Assembly: GCF_019429625.1 (NCBI RefSeq)
Contig: NZ_JAHXRW010000006.1
Span: 181,806 to 245,805, forward strand
DNA from: Celeribacter sp. PS-C1
GTDB taxonomy: Bacteria > Pseudomonadota > Alphaproteobacteria > Rhodobacterales > Rhodobacteraceae
Length of the DNA: 64,000 nucleotides
Reading direction: 5' to 3'
Shown here: positions 38,629-47,930 of the stretch, in pieces
Numbering within the stretch: position 1 is the stretch's first letter
How the letters are laid out: the number at the start of each line of letters is the position of its first letter
Translations under genes and position numbers: made by a program
The notes under the pieces: model-generated
Told to the model about the DNA's origin: nothing
What the model saw: only the letters and a program-made list of their open reading frames with translations
Databases searched by the model: none

Positions 38629-40020
38629 TTACTTTTTCATCAAACCTTCGAGCACCCGATCCAGCTTTTCGCCTTGCGGGCTGACATAGCGGGTCGGGGC
38701 ATTTTTGACAGCGTTATAGTAAGCTGCAGGGTCATAAACCGGAACATTGAGCTTGAGTTGCTCCACGGTCAGCATACCCAGCGATTGCAGCACCGCGTAG
38801 GATTGGGTTTCGCGCGCAATACGGGCCTGAATGGCCGAGACCTGCGCATCGAGCAGGTCCTGTTCCGCGTCCAGCACATCGAGCGTGGTCGCTGCGCCCA
38901 GATCGGCCTCTTCGCGCACACCGTCATAGGCCACACGCTGGGCCTGAACATAGGCGTTCGACGCGCTCTCGGAAGCCGCAAACACAGACAGCATCGCCCA
39001 GCTGGTGCGCACGCCCTGCTCCACTTCGCGGGTGGTTTGCAGCAATTCGGCACGCGCCGCATCGCGGTTGGCAATCGCGCTCCGCACACCGGAGGCGACG
39101 GCACCGCCGGAATAGATCGTGCCGGAGACGCCAACGCCGATGGAGGTCGTGTCATTGTCAAAATCGTCGGAATAGCTCTGCGTCACCGAGCCGGTCACAG
39201 TCGGGAACATATTGCGTTCGGCAATATCGACGGCGATGTCCTGAGCGGTGGCCTGGTGCTGCAGTGCGATGATGCCCGGATGTCTTTGACGCGCGGTGGA
39301 GACAGCAGCCTCCAGCGTCGGCACCGGTAATGTGATGTTGGGCGGGGTCGAGAGCGACGTCGGATAATGTCCGACAGCGACCTTATAGGTCTCGCGCGCG
39401 GCAGAAAGCGTACCCTGCGCAGAAGCCAGATCGGCGCGCACGGACGCCAATTGCGCCTCAAACTGCGCCACTTCGGTGCGGGTGATCTCACCGACTTCGA
39501 ACCGATCCTGTGCAGCGCGCAAGTTTTGCTGGTTCAGACGCACAGCGTTCTGGCGCAGATTGACCAGCGCCTGCGCTTCTCGCACACTCATATAAGCGTC
39601 GACCGCAGAGGCCAGAACGGCCTGTTCGACATTGACCAAAGAGGCGCGCGTCGCAAGCACAACCTCTTTTTGCAGATCAACGGAAAGCTTGTTGCGTCCA
39701 AAGGTGTAGATGTCCATCGAAGCGACGAAAGACAACGTGTCGCTCCAGTCAGACCAGACATCGCCGGTTTGGAAACCGCGTTCTTTGCCGACCTGATAAT
39801 TATACGTCAGAGAAGGACGTAGATCGGAGAGAGCCGAGGCCACCCCCTCGTCCGTCGCGCGCAGCGTGGCGCGGTTCTGTTCCAGAAGTCCGGAATTCTT
39901 GTAGGCCGACGCCAGCGCATCGCCCAGCGTTTCCGCCCAAGATGCCATCGGCATGACGCCCAGGCCAAGGGCTGCCACACCGGCGTACAGCGCTTTCTTG
40001 ATTGTTGTGCTCTTGCTCAT
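38629..40020 (-). CDS. tolC: TolC-family outer-membrane channel
   Basis: A 463-residue outer-membrane efflux protein with a signal peptide (ends SWA-E). Two OEP repeats of long helices are present: YKNSGLLEQNRATLRAT near 35-50 and ARQRHPGIIALQHQA near 240-255 mark the two halves. FEVGEITRTEVAQFEAQLA is the conserved coil. It works with type I or RND exporters. An upstream ATG at 40029 is possible but overlaps the poorer ribosome site. Confidence 0.92.
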   Translation of the reverse strand: MSKSTTIKKALYAGVAALGLGVMPMASWAETLGDALASAYKNSGLLEQNRATLRATDEGVASALSDLRPSLTYNYQVGKERGFQTGDVWSDWSDTLSFVASMDIYTFGRNKLSVDLQKEVVLATRASLVNVEQAVLASAVDAYMSVREAQALVNLRQNAVRLNQQNLRAAQDRFEVGEITRTEVAQFEAQLASVRADLASAQGTLSAARETYKVAVGHYPTSLSTPPNITLPVPTLEAAVSTARQRHPGIIALQHQATAQDIAVDIAERNMFPTVTGSVTQSYSDDFDNDTTSIGVGVSGTIYSGGAVASGVRSAIANRDAARAELLQTTREVEQGVRTSWAMLSVFAASESASNAYVQAQRVAYDGVREEADLGAATTLDVLDAEQDLLDAQVSAIQARIARETQSYAVLQSLGMLTVEQLKLNVPVYDPAAYYNAVKNAPTRYVSPQGEKLDRVLEGLMKK

Positions 40021-40085
40021 TGGCCTCATGCCCCTTTGTTATCTCGAACGCCGGGGCCTTCCCGGCCAATCCTACGCTCGCATCC

Positions 40086-40739
40086 TTATAGCGCGAATTG
40101 CGCGCGCTTTACAAAACCCGGCAGTACCGGCGCGGTGGCATTGAACGCCATACGCCATGTAATTGCACCGTCTATCTTGTACCCTATACGCACGATGCCA
40201 AGGGCTCCGTCTAGGAAAATAGCACAGATGCGACCTTTTTCCTTCACCTGGGACAGAATTTCATCAGGCATTTCTTCAACCCCGCCTTGCAGGATAACAA
40301 CATCATAGGGTCCGTGCTGCGCAGCGCCTTTGGCAATCGGCCCTGTTTCAAGGATCACATTGTCCGATCCGTTGGCGGTCAGAGCGCTGGCAGCCTCAGC
40401 GGCCAGAATCTCGTCTTCCTCGACGGCAACCACCGCCTGCGCCATGCGCGCGATGACCGCGGAGGAGTAGCCCATGGCACATCCCAGATCGAGCACCAGC
40501 TCGTCGTTTTCGATATTCAGCACATCCAGCATCTTCGCCAGAACCCGCGGATCCAGTACCACACGATTGTTGCCGAGATCGACATGTTCGCCAACATAGG
40601 CGCCGACGCGCTTGTCATCGGGCACGAAATTCTCGCGCGGGACGGTCAACATGGCCTCAATGATCGGGAACTTGGTCACATCGGAGGGGCGAACCTGCGT
40701 GTCGACCATGGTGGTGCGGAGCTGGGTGAAATCTGGCAT
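40086..40739 (-). CDS. pcm: protein-L-isoaspartate O-methyltransferase-like
   Basis: A 217-residue SAM methyltransferase. It has the Rhodobacteraceae Pcm start DFTQLRTTMVDTQVRPSDVTK, the SAM motif VLDLGCAMGYSSAVIARM near residue 79-95, and GPYDVVILQGGVEEMP. It repairs isoaspartyl residues or acts on a related carboxylate. The preceding ATG at 40760 with AAAGAG is an alternative start. It is first in the pcm-tolC-popZ-like run. A large inserted element lies immediately upstream. Confidence 0.87.
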   Translation of the reverse strand: MPDFTQLRTTMVDTQVRPSDVTKFPIIEAMLTVPRENFVPDDKRVGAYVGEHVDLGNNRVVLDPRVLAKMLDVLNIENDELVLDLGCAMGYSSAVIARMAQAVVAVEEDEILAAEAASALTANGSDNVILETGPIAKGAAQHGPYDVVILQGGVEEMPDEILSQVKEKGRICAIFLDGALGIVRIGYKIDGAITWRMAFNATAPVLPGFVKRAQFAL

Positions 40740-40887
40740 GGGCTGAACTCTTTCGTTCATGGGCATCTCTTTCGCCGTTTTGCCACAAGCCTCTGGCAGG
40801 GGCAACATAACAATGCACATGCGAAATCCATCAAAAGGCGGCTTGCACAGGTTTCAAGCATGGTATAGACAGCGGCACACCATTTCA

Positions 40888-40961
40888 GGCGAGTTGGCGG
40901 AGTGGTGACGCAGCGGATTGCAAATCCGTGTACACCGGTTCGATTCCGGTACTCGCCTCCA
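40888..40961 (+). tRNA. tRNA-Cys (anticodon GCA)
   Basis: A 74-nt cloverleaf. Acceptor GGCGAGT pairs with ACTCGCC, the anticodon arm is CGGATTGCAAATCCG with GCA, the T-loop is TTCGATT, and TCCA ends the gene. Its 3' part (from 40917) is the left copy of a 45-bp repeat, so it is the insertion site of the element to its right and remains intact. Confidence 0.96.
40917..40961 (+). repeat. attL (45-bp tRNA-Cys 3' repeat)
   Basis: Left copy of the 45-bp direct repeat, from the anticodon loop to the CCA of tRNA-Cys. The bases on each side differ from the right copy, so 45 bp is the full exact match. Confidence 0.92.
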
Positions 40962-41065
40962 AATTTTCCCTTAAAATACAATAATATGCCTGTCGGCTTG
41001 CGAAAGCCCGCTTGCCGTATAAACTGTTACACACTGTTATACACACCGCGAGCATTCATAAGCCG

Positions 41066-42274
41066 ATGAGCGACAGCCCAAACCGAATTTTAAAACAAAG
41101 GCAGATTCGAAGCGGCGTCTACATCTACCAGACGCCTCGATCCCCCTACTGGCAGGCAAAAGTCTGGGTTCCTCGGCAGAAACGCTACATCACCAAATCC
41201 ACAAAAGAGACGGTCCGCGCTGAGGCGTTTGACGCCGCGATTGCATTTGCCGACAAGACCCTCTCGACCATTGGCACCGTCGACATCAACCCCAGGGCCA
41301 CGCGGTTCGAAACCTATGCGGACAAGTACGACCGGCACCTGAAAGCCGTCGAAGGCGCAGACTCCCGAAAATACAAGGACTACCATAGCTCACTTTATCG
41401 CAAAGAGGCCGGCATCGTTCACTACTTCGGCGACATACAGCTCTCCAAGATCACGACCGGCACCATGCGTGACTTCCTCGTGGAGCTAGACATTCAGCGC
41501 GAAGAACCTCTCGCGGGCAGTTCAAAAAAGAAGCTGATCATGACAGCACGTGCGGTGATGCGCATGGCCCTCGAAGATGGGGTCATTGATCGCCTGCCGG
41601 ACGCTCCAAAAATCGCTGCGAGAGACAACCCGCGCGTCGCCTTTACCAACAGCGAGTACATGGACTTTATGAGGGCCGCTCGACGCTGCATAGAACGCGG
41701 AGACGTGGTCAGCGGCATAAAGCTGAGCCAGCATCACATCCACATCTTCCGCTTCATCGTTCATGCCTTTGTTCGGCCGACGACTAATGAACTGTTTTAC
41801 CTCAAGCACCGCGATATTCAGATCAAGACTGATCCCGCCCACCTCTGGATGGTCATCAGGAAGGGCAAGACCGGATTACGCGAAAGCTTCACCATGCCCT
41901 TTGCGGTCTCGATCTATAAGCACATCTGCTCTCGCCCCGGCGACCTACGCGGCGTTGCCTTTCGGGAAGCAAACATGGACGAGTACGTCTTCATGCCGGA
42001 GTACCGCAAACGCTCCTACGCGCGAACAGCGCTGTCGCGCATATTCCTTCACATCATCCGAGAAGCGGGCCTTGAACGGGACGAAGACCGTCTGGTGATG
42101 TATTCCCTGCGCCACTACGCGCTTCAAAAGCGGGTGCGAGACTCCAAAGGGAACGTTTCCCTGAACCAACTAGCGAAGAACGCCGGGACCAGCGTCGACA
42201 TGCTGGAGCGTTTCTACCTCAAGCGAATGGCGCCCTCATCGGAGATTATTGCCGAGTTCCAGCGGAATGGGTAA
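41066..42274 (+). CDS. tyrosine recombinase (integrase)
   Basis: A 402-residue phage-type integrase. The N-terminal arm/core-binding region spans ~1-190. The catalytic domain shows Arg in FVRPTTNE (~234), Lys in RKGKTG (~267), the box SLRHYA (~346) and the nucleophile Tyr in RFYLK (~382). It should cut and rejoin the tRNA-Cys 3' repeat. It lies 104 bp from attL. The ATG at 41066 is chosen; an upstream TTG at 41012 is weaker. Confidence 0.92.
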   Translation: MSDSPNRILKQRQIRSGVYIYQTPRSPYWQAKVWVPRQKRYITKSTKETVRAEAFDAAIAFADKTLSTIGTVDINPRATRFETYADKYDRHLKAVEGADSRKYKDYHSSLYRKEAGIVHYFGDIQLSKITTGTMRDFLVELDIQREEPLAGSSKKKLIMTARAVMRMALEDGVIDRLPDAPKIAARDNPRVAFTNSEYMDFMRAARRCIERGDVVSGIKLSQHHIHIFRFIVHAFVRPTTNELFYLKHRDIQIKTDPAHLWMVIRKGKTGLRESFTMPFAVSIYKHICSRPGDLRGVAFREANMDEYVFMPEYRKRSYARTALSRIFLHIIREAGLERDEDRLVMYSLRHYALQKRVRDSKGNVSLNQLAKNAGTSVDMLERFYLKRMAPSSEIIAEFQRNG

Positions 42275-42302
42275 AAGCGTGAACAATTACTTTCGCTGCC
42301 CT

Positions 42303-43478
42303 TTACGGACGCGTCCAACCTTCCTCCAACTTCTCCAAGACCTTCTCAAGCCAGCCTTCGTACCAATACCATTTTCCAGCGACAGATACCCCATAGCCCT
42401 TTCCTGGATTGCGAGCATCCAGCTGCTGCGCCAGTTTTGTGTGATCGTACATCTCAAAGTGTGGAAAACCATCCACCTTAGCCTTTGCGACAATCTCTGA
42501 TGGCAAGTACTTCGGCCGCTCGGTTTCCTTAAGCAATACTCTTTCGACGCCTTTTGCTTCCTCAGTTCCGGGCTTCACGAATTCGACGGCAATATCCGAC
42601 TTCGAAGCCTTTCCGGCAACCTTAGGGACAAAAGCAACCCGATAACGGAACTTTGGGTCCGCTTGCTCCTCCGCACTTAGACGACCGTGAAAATCATCCA
42701 TTGCAGTTGCAACATTTGGGGGAAGATCCTGCCCTATCAAGCTGGCTCGCTGCGAGCCATCAAACGTGACAAATTGCAGCGCAAGCGGAAGACGCTTTTC
42801 TAAAGCAAATTCCTTACCGAACAAGCGTTTGATCGCATCATTGAAGTTGATTGAGCACGCTTGCAGCTTTGCACCAAGCGCATCGTCAATCCGATTGGTC
42901 GATTGGTGCTCGATTTCATGCCGAATTTCGGACAGAAATTTCAAATTGTCGACAACACCTTTCTCCAATGGGCAGCCTTGATGAGAGAGGCACTGACCAA
43001 GCTCCCAATGCTTGTCAGCCCCGTGCTTTGTTTTTTGAACAACGCCCCCCTTCTTGTATCGAAAATCAACACCCTCTCGCTTGTAGTAAGCGTGCATCAG
43101 ATATGTCCACGCGATGATCGCCGTCACGATATAAAGCTCTGCGCGAAAAAATAGCCCAGCACTGTTGAACGAATGGACAGCCGCAATCATCGCTTCCCGA
43201 GCCTTGATCAGCAGTTCGTCGCCACGCAAGTGCAGCCCTGTTGAAGGATCAACGTCGGGCCAAGCATTTAAGAACGCGTCTAGCTCCGCATCGCTCGCAG
43301 GCTTGATCACAGCGTGCGTTTTTCCATCTTTGATCCCGGATATCCGCGCTTGGTTTATTGAGCGCGTTGGCCTTGAAAAGTACGCGTGAATATCCTGCGG
43401 AACATATTTCCGTGCAAGCATCGCCTTGACGATAGCAACTTCCCACTTCTCCAAAGAATTTCTTGATCTACGCGCCAA
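42303..43478 (-). CDS. DUF3644 protein with HEPN-like R-X4-H motif
   Basis: A 391-residue protein. Residues ~8-75 form a helical, HTH-like module (VPQDIHAYFSRPTRSINQARI) that is widespread on mobile elements. Residues ~85-195 form the DUF3644 region. This holds R186-x4-H191 within EIRHEIEH, the spacing of HEPN ribonucleases. The C-terminal half is unrecognised and ends in a Trp/Tyr-rich segment. The start appears to be TTG 43478. It is a candidate RNA-targeting defence or dormancy protein, by inference. Confidence 0.7.
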   Translation of the reverse strand: MARRSRNSLEKWEVAIVKAMLARKYVPQDIHAYFSRPTRSINQARISGIKDGKTHAVIKPASDAELDAFLNAWPDVDPSTGLHLRGDELLIKAREAMIAAVHSFNSAGLFFRAELYIVTAIIAWTYLMHAYYKREGVDFRYKKGGVVQKTKHGADKHWELGQCLSHQGCPLEKGVVDNLKFLSEIRHEIEHQSTNRIDDALGAKLQACSINFNDAIKRLFGKEFALEKRLPLALQFVTFDGSQRASLIGQDLPPNVATAMDDFHGRLSAEEQADPKFRYRVAFVPKVAGKASKSDIAVEFVKPGTEEAKGVERVLLKETERPKYLPSEIVAKAKVDGFPHFEMYDHTKLAQQLDARNPGKGYGVSVAGKWYWYEGWLEKVLEKLEEGWTRP

Positions 43479-43729
43479 TACCCCGCCAAGCCTCCATCAA
43501 ATTCATAAATAGCCCGGATGGGCTGAAAATTTCTGCCGCATTTAGGTCATATATCTGCGCAGAGGTCAAAAGGTCCGGCATTCGATCCAACAAACTTTGC
43601 GACTGAACTTCGGCAGCCGATTTTTTTACCTTTTTCGAAACCCTGAGAGACCGGACACATCTAGGCTCCCCTCACACCCTGTGAGCACAGACAGTTCGAC
43701 GAAAGTTCTGCTAAGCTTCAGGTCAGCGA
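43479..43729. other. intergenic region in element
   Basis: About 250 bp between the DUF3644 gene and the serine recombinase. No open frame with a ribosome site; nothing recognisable. Confidence 0.5.
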
Positions 43730-44362
43730 TCAACCCCACCGAGCAACACGCGCATAAGCCGCTGGCACATCGGCCTTGATCCGCGAAACCGTAAACTTTG
43801 TCAGGCCAATTTGCCGGCCGATCTCGTTCACACCGGTTCCAGCTTCGAGCAATTCGACAACGCGGTCGATCTGGTCCTTGGAATATGAGGGCTTTCGCCC
43901 CTTGTATGCTTCAGGATCAATCCGTTTCCGGTGAGCATGTCCTGCTTTCGCGGCAAGTTTCGTAGCTTCGGCCTGCGCTTGGGCCGATGCCGCCATGAAT
44001 GAGATCATCGCGTCCCGAATTGCCTTCTGCATTGGGTCATTCGTCTGGCCGTCAAAGGTCATATTGTTGATAACGGTCCTGATCGTGACGCCCATCTCCA
44101 CGAATTGCCGAATATTCGACGTGACATCCTCGTAATTGCGACCCAATCGGTCGACCCAGCGGACAACCAACGTGTCGCCCGCCCGCAATTTGTCGAATAA
44201 CCGCCTACCGCCCGGCCTTTCCTTGAGTGGAACCGACAATCCCGAGACCCCAGTGTCCTCAACCACGTCATCAATCTGGAAACCCGCCGCCAACGCCTGA
44301 TCCTTCTGGTGATCTACCGTCTGATCTGCGGTCGAGACCCGCGCATACAAGATAATTGCCAT
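43730..44362 (-). CDS. serine recombinase (resolvase/invertase family)
   Basis: A 210-residue small serine recombinase. Catalytic S10 lies in ILYARVSTADQ, VRWVDRLGRNYED is the conserved Arg-rich active-site strand, and the C-terminal helix-turn-helix is VNEIGRQIGLTKFTVSRIK. GGAAGG stands six bases before ATG 44362. It resolves or inverts DNA between res-type sites. It is probably accessory to the element, which already has a tyrosine integrase. Confidence 0.92.
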   Translation of the reverse strand: MAIILYARVSTADQTVDHQKDQALAAGFQIDDVVEDTGVSGLSVPLKERPGGRRLFDKLRAGDTLVVRWVDRLGRNYEDVTSNIRQFVEMGVTIRTVINNMTFDGQTNDPMQKAIRDAMISFMAASAQAQAEATKLAAKAGHAHRKRIDPEAYKGRKPSYSKDQIDRVVELLEAGTGVNEIGRQIGLTKFTVSRIKADVPAAYARVARWG

Positions 44363-44746
44363 TCTTCGCCTTCCCATGTGTCGCATTAGCCTACGTAGCG
44401 AAAATAATGCCACGTATAGGGCAGAACAATCCTTTCAATACAGGTTTTTCGGGCCAAATTTCCATTGCAGAAGGGCATGTCTTTGTGCTATAATATATTG
44501 AAATTGCTCATACTTCGGGATTCCGGAGATTCGCCAGAGCATAAATATAGATGTCGACCGGCAATCGACGCTGACTTCAGATTTGAAGTCGTTCAGCACA
44601 TCCAGTCCAGACGACCTACGCAGCCTCTAGCTTGAGAAGCATTGGCTGTGCGGTTTTTCGTGCGCTCCGCATCCAGCCGAACGCTCAAATTTGTAACTGC
44701 GCTGCCCCACGGCAGACGCAAGTTTTAAACATGCAAAAATGGAGAA
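44363..44746. other. intergenic region in element
   Basis: About 380 bp, A/T-rich, between divergent genes. It should hold promoters for both the serine recombinase and the HUH-motif gene. No known element recognised. Confidence 0.5.
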
Positions 44747-45544
44747 ATGATTTTGCTCAACAATCAAAAACTAAAGAAAACGGAAATCGACCGAATTCAC
44801 GCACAACAAGCTTTGGCGTCGGCAGTGGCACACTGGCCAAGTGACGAACTACAAGGCCTTGATGATCGAGTGATCTTCTTGACCGTTCACGTCGCGACAC
44901 GAGATGAAATCCAGACGGTGATACCTGGGATTTACCTAAAAATTCGTAAGGCGTTTGGCTTCAAGGACAGGCCAATCAACCAAAGGATATCCTTTATCGC
45001 CGCAGGCGATTTTCGCGGGACGCGAAACAATGCGGTTGGTTGCTTTGACTTCGAAGCACCGCACATCCACGGCATCATCATCTTGCCAAAAGCACTTGCA
45101 CCCGAAGATGACGACAATTGGGAAGCCGTCTTGGAAGAACTGCGCAGGGTGATCGCCGAGCTTGAAGAGGTCTTCAACATGATGCGCCTTGGACGCGAAG
45201 AAGTCGTTGTTGACCTCAGAAAAGCCGTGTTCGACAGATCCGATCTGCAGAACCTCATTCTGTACACAACCAAGGCTGATCGAAAATACTTCGATGTTTT
45301 TGGCGATCTGACGAAGTGCAGGATTTTCCCGCTAGAGGATATTCGCAACGGCTATCGCCTCCAACACGCCAAGGTTGAAATTGAGTACCGCACGCGCTTG
45401 CACCTAGAACGGGACAAGCTTTACGCTCAGGTAGCTAATCAACGCTTTGATCGTTTCGAGACGGAACATCTGTCGGCAATGAGAGCGAAAGACGACGCGA
45501 CGCGCCAAAAGGCACAAGCCCGCTTCAAGTATTACATCCACTGA
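44747..45544 (+). CDS. putative HUH-type endonuclease/replication protein
   Basis: A 265-residue protein. It has a strand VIFLTVHVA near residue 43, the H-U-H motif PHIHG (H106, H108), and a C-terminal Tyr/Lys motif ILYTTKADRKYF (Y173, K176). This order of motifs is that of single-strand-nicking HUH enzymes (rolling-circle Rep, Y1 transposases, relaxases). A basic tail follows. If active it could replicate or mobilise the element. No family match can be confirmed by eye. Confidence 0.6.
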   Translation: MILLNNQKLKKTEIDRIHAQQALASAVAHWPSDELQGLDDRVIFLTVHVATRDEIQTVIPGIYLKIRKAFGFKDRPINQRISFIAAGDFRGTRNNAVGCFDFEAPHIHGIIILPKALAPEDDDNWEAVLEELRRVIAELEEVFNMMRLGREEVVVDLRKAVFDRSDLQNLILYTTKADRKYFDVFGDLTKCRIFPLEDIRNGYRLQHAKVEIEYRTRLHLERDKLYAQVANQRFDRFETEHLSAMRAKDDATRQKAQARFKYYIH

Positions 45545-45612
45545 AGGCACCGACGGGTTAGTCCTCATGAGATTAGGTCTAACCCGCACCTCGAACGGCA
45601 CAGTTTCCTCTG

Positions 45613-46080
45613 GTGACGACGGCCCTTGTCACGCTACAATCTTCAGCGATTGAGCAAAAAAAGCTAAAATGTACTGCCTATTGCCAGCACAGCCGGTGTG
45701 AGATTGAAGACGTGAATGCACTTAGAAATCTAACTTTCGACCTAAGCATTGTTTCAGCGCGGGACCGAGTGCTACTCGAGCATCTGGTCATAATGATTGA
45801 GGCAAAAAAGTTTTCAGCACCGCACGACTTAGCCGACATACCTGAGAGGATGGTGAAGGACTTCAAAGGGAGAGCGAAGAAGTTTCTTCGGGACGCGGGC
45901 GGAGACCGAAAAACCGTTGATCGCCATGTAAACCTATCGGTCCGCTTGGCTGATAACTTGTCCCAAAAATTCTGCTTCTCCATTGACATGCCATCCATGG
46001 ATTCAGCTCGAATTATTCTCCGAGAACTAGGTCAGAATGGTGTCCGCAGCGTCGCAGAACTGAAGACATTTCTATGCTGA
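45613..46080 (+). CDS. hypothetical protein
   Basis: A possible 155-residue protein starting at GTG 45613 without a clear ribosome site. The sequence is mixed helix, with four cysteines, and no motif is recognised. It lies 68 bp after the HUH-motif gene on the same strand. It may be a genuine element gene or a chance frame. Confidence 0.45.
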   Translation: MTTALVTLQSSAIEQKKLKCTAYCQHSRCEIEDVNALRNLTFDLSIVSARDRVLLEHLVIMIEAKKFSAPHDLADIPERMVKDFKGRAKKFLRDAGGDRKTVDRHVNLSVRLADNLSQKFCFSIDMPSMDSARIILRELGQNGVRSVAELKTFLC

Positions 46081-46396
46081 ATGGGTAAGTTCCAGCCATT
46101 CCAAAGCAATCGCATTCCTCACCCCCATTAATAGCCAAGAGGCCGCCCTCACGTCAGCAGCTCAAGAGTTAGCTTAATTTACGCCAAATTCTGTCCAAGA
46201 GATGGGGAGTAGCTCACATGATATCGAAACTGCTTTCTTCAATTCCCTGAATCAATCGACTATCGAGGCCGGCCAAATAGCGGTTAAGCCCCTCTTCCTC
46301 ATCAATGGTGGTGCCGTGGTCACACAGGAAAGCGGAAACACATTTGCGGCGAGTTCTCCAGTGCACTGCATTCAAGGCAGGGCTACGCATATTCGT
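46081..46396. pseudogene. gene-remnant region
   Basis: No intact gene. An ATG at 46202 opens a short frame. Its residues 20-40 (EAGQIAVKPLFLINGGAVV) look like the start of the first membrane helix found in a known group of small membrane proteins. After that the similarity stops and the frame runs into the opposite gene, so this looks like a truncated remnant. Confidence 0.35.
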
Positions 46397-47143
46397 CTAT
46401 TCTAGCGCCAAGCCACCTGGTTTAAATTGATCAAAATCCCCCCTTCGAAAAAGAAGCGACTTTGAGCTCTCGTGTACGTAAATTTGTTCTCCAAATTTTG
46501 TCACAAGATATGGAAGCACATATCCCAATGCTTGGCCAAGGCGCGCATCCGCTCCAAACGAGACACGTGAGACATCATCGAACCGCTCTAGCAGCCCATC
46601 AACGATCTTTTCAGAAGTCATAGTACATGAATTGATGCTCGAACACGAATAATCGAAACGTGAAATTTCTGAATCAGGAAAGCCTGATTTGGCTTCCCGC
46701 CAAGCAAGATAAAGGTCTGCTTTTGATACCTGCGGGAAAATACAACGGCCATATTCATCGTGGAGAACGGAGTTAACTTCTTTCCGAAATTGAAAATTTG
46801 TTCCGATCCGCACCTGTGCTTCCTCCACACCATCCGATGCTTCCTTGGAACAAACAACTCCACCAGAAACGGCAGCCCAACGCTCTTGAACCTTGCCGCC
46901 GCAGAAAGGCCCGTCACCATGCAAATCAACACGACATGTAAAACCACGCTCTCGAAGCACGTTTACCGCCTCACAAGCATTTTGGCTGAAACTCAATCCG
47001 AAAATCGAAGTACCTTGATCAAGTACGGTGTCTGACCGCGCCACACTCAGGGAACACACCTCTTCACCTACCTCAAACGACATCCCCATAACTGGCAATG
47101 GAAGAAAAAAGGCCCAAACGCCAATCTTGAATCCTAGCGACAT
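46397..47143 (-). CDS. exported protein, unknown
   Basis: A 248-residue protein with a signal peptide (about residues 1-21, FKIGVWAFFLPLPVMGMS). The mature part has about eight cysteines, suggesting disulfides in the periplasm. Mixed strands, no recognised domain. It lies inside the tRNA-Cys element, next to another exported protein on the same strand, and both are likely cargo. Confidence 0.6.
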   Translation of the reverse strand: MSLGFKIGVWAFFLPLPVMGMSFEVGEEVCSLSVARSDTVLDQGTSIFGLSFSQNACEAVNVLRERGFTCRVDLHGDGPFCGGKVQERWAAVSGGVVCSKEASDGVEEAQVRIGTNFQFRKEVNSVLHDEYGRCIFPQVSKADLYLAWREAKSGFPDSEISRFDYSCSSINSCTMTSEKIVDGLLERFDDVSRVSFGADARLGQALGYVLPYLVTKFGEQIYVHESSKSLLFRRGDFDQFKPGGLALE

Positions 47144-47276
47144 CGATGAAATCCTTTCTGTATTAGCCAGCGGCGTCCCCTCTCAAGGACGATTGGCACT
47201 TGTAAATGCCCACAACACCCCCACTCTTTCCCGCCGTTAGGTGCAGCAGACCTATAAAAAAATACCAGCTAGCACC

Positions 47277-47930
47277 TCAGTATACCTGCTCTTGATAAAC
47301 GATTTCCGGCATATCTACCGAAATGTTAACCCTTAGATGGTCTAGCAATTCGAGCGACGAAAGCCCCGCACCACTCCGAAAGAGAATAATTTCTTGATCT
47401 AAAACGTTGGGGGTTTGCGTAAGTCCCCTCACGGAACTAGGGCTGCACAACTGTTGAAGCTCCTGTTGGATTGCCTCCGACTGCACATCTCTCCCAGTAA
47501 TATCCACAAAGTCTTCGTCTGGCCCATACGCTTCAGACACAAACCAAGGAACGATTACCGCCCCCGCGCTAAAGACAGTCTCATTCAAGTCAAGCGAGAC
47601 TACAAAATTTGAAGGAGGCTCGCCATCCCTCAAAATTGCCCCAGAAATGAAAGTTTCGTCAGCATCTTGATAAAAATCTTCTTCCCCTCGGTAAGTTACT
47701 TGCGCCGACCATTCACACCACATGTACGATCGAAAAGGGACATTCTCATTTTTAAACGGATCATGTTCATAATCTACACCGATTTTTGCCGCGACCATGA
47801 ACAAATCCATTTCAAATAGAAGCTCACCTTTCGGCTCATGGATTGTTTTCATACCTTCCGCAAAGATTGGAACTGCCGAAACAAGCGAGAAACCCAGCGA
47901 CAAAAAGAAACGTTTAGAAATGTGAAACAT
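47277..47930 (-). CDS. exported protein, unknown
   Basis: A 217-residue protein beginning with signal peptide MFHISKRFFLSLGFSLVSAVPIFA. The mature region is acidic, with two cysteines (MWCEW and QLCSP) and no recognised motif. It lies 133 bp upstream of the second exported gene on the same strand, with the bases between showing no gene. A longer start at 47987 would remove the clean signal peptide. Confidence 0.55.
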   Translation of the reverse strand: MFHISKRFFLSLGFSLVSAVPIFAEGMKTIHEPKGELLFEMDLFMVAAKIGVDYEHDPFKNENVPFRSYMWCEWSAQVTYRGEEDFYQDADETFISGAILRDGEPPSNFVVSLDLNETVFSAGAVIVPWFVSEAYGPDEDFVDITGRDVQSEAIQQELQQLCSPSSVRGLTQTPNVLDQEIILFRSGAGLSSLELLDHLRVNISVDMPEIVYQEQVY

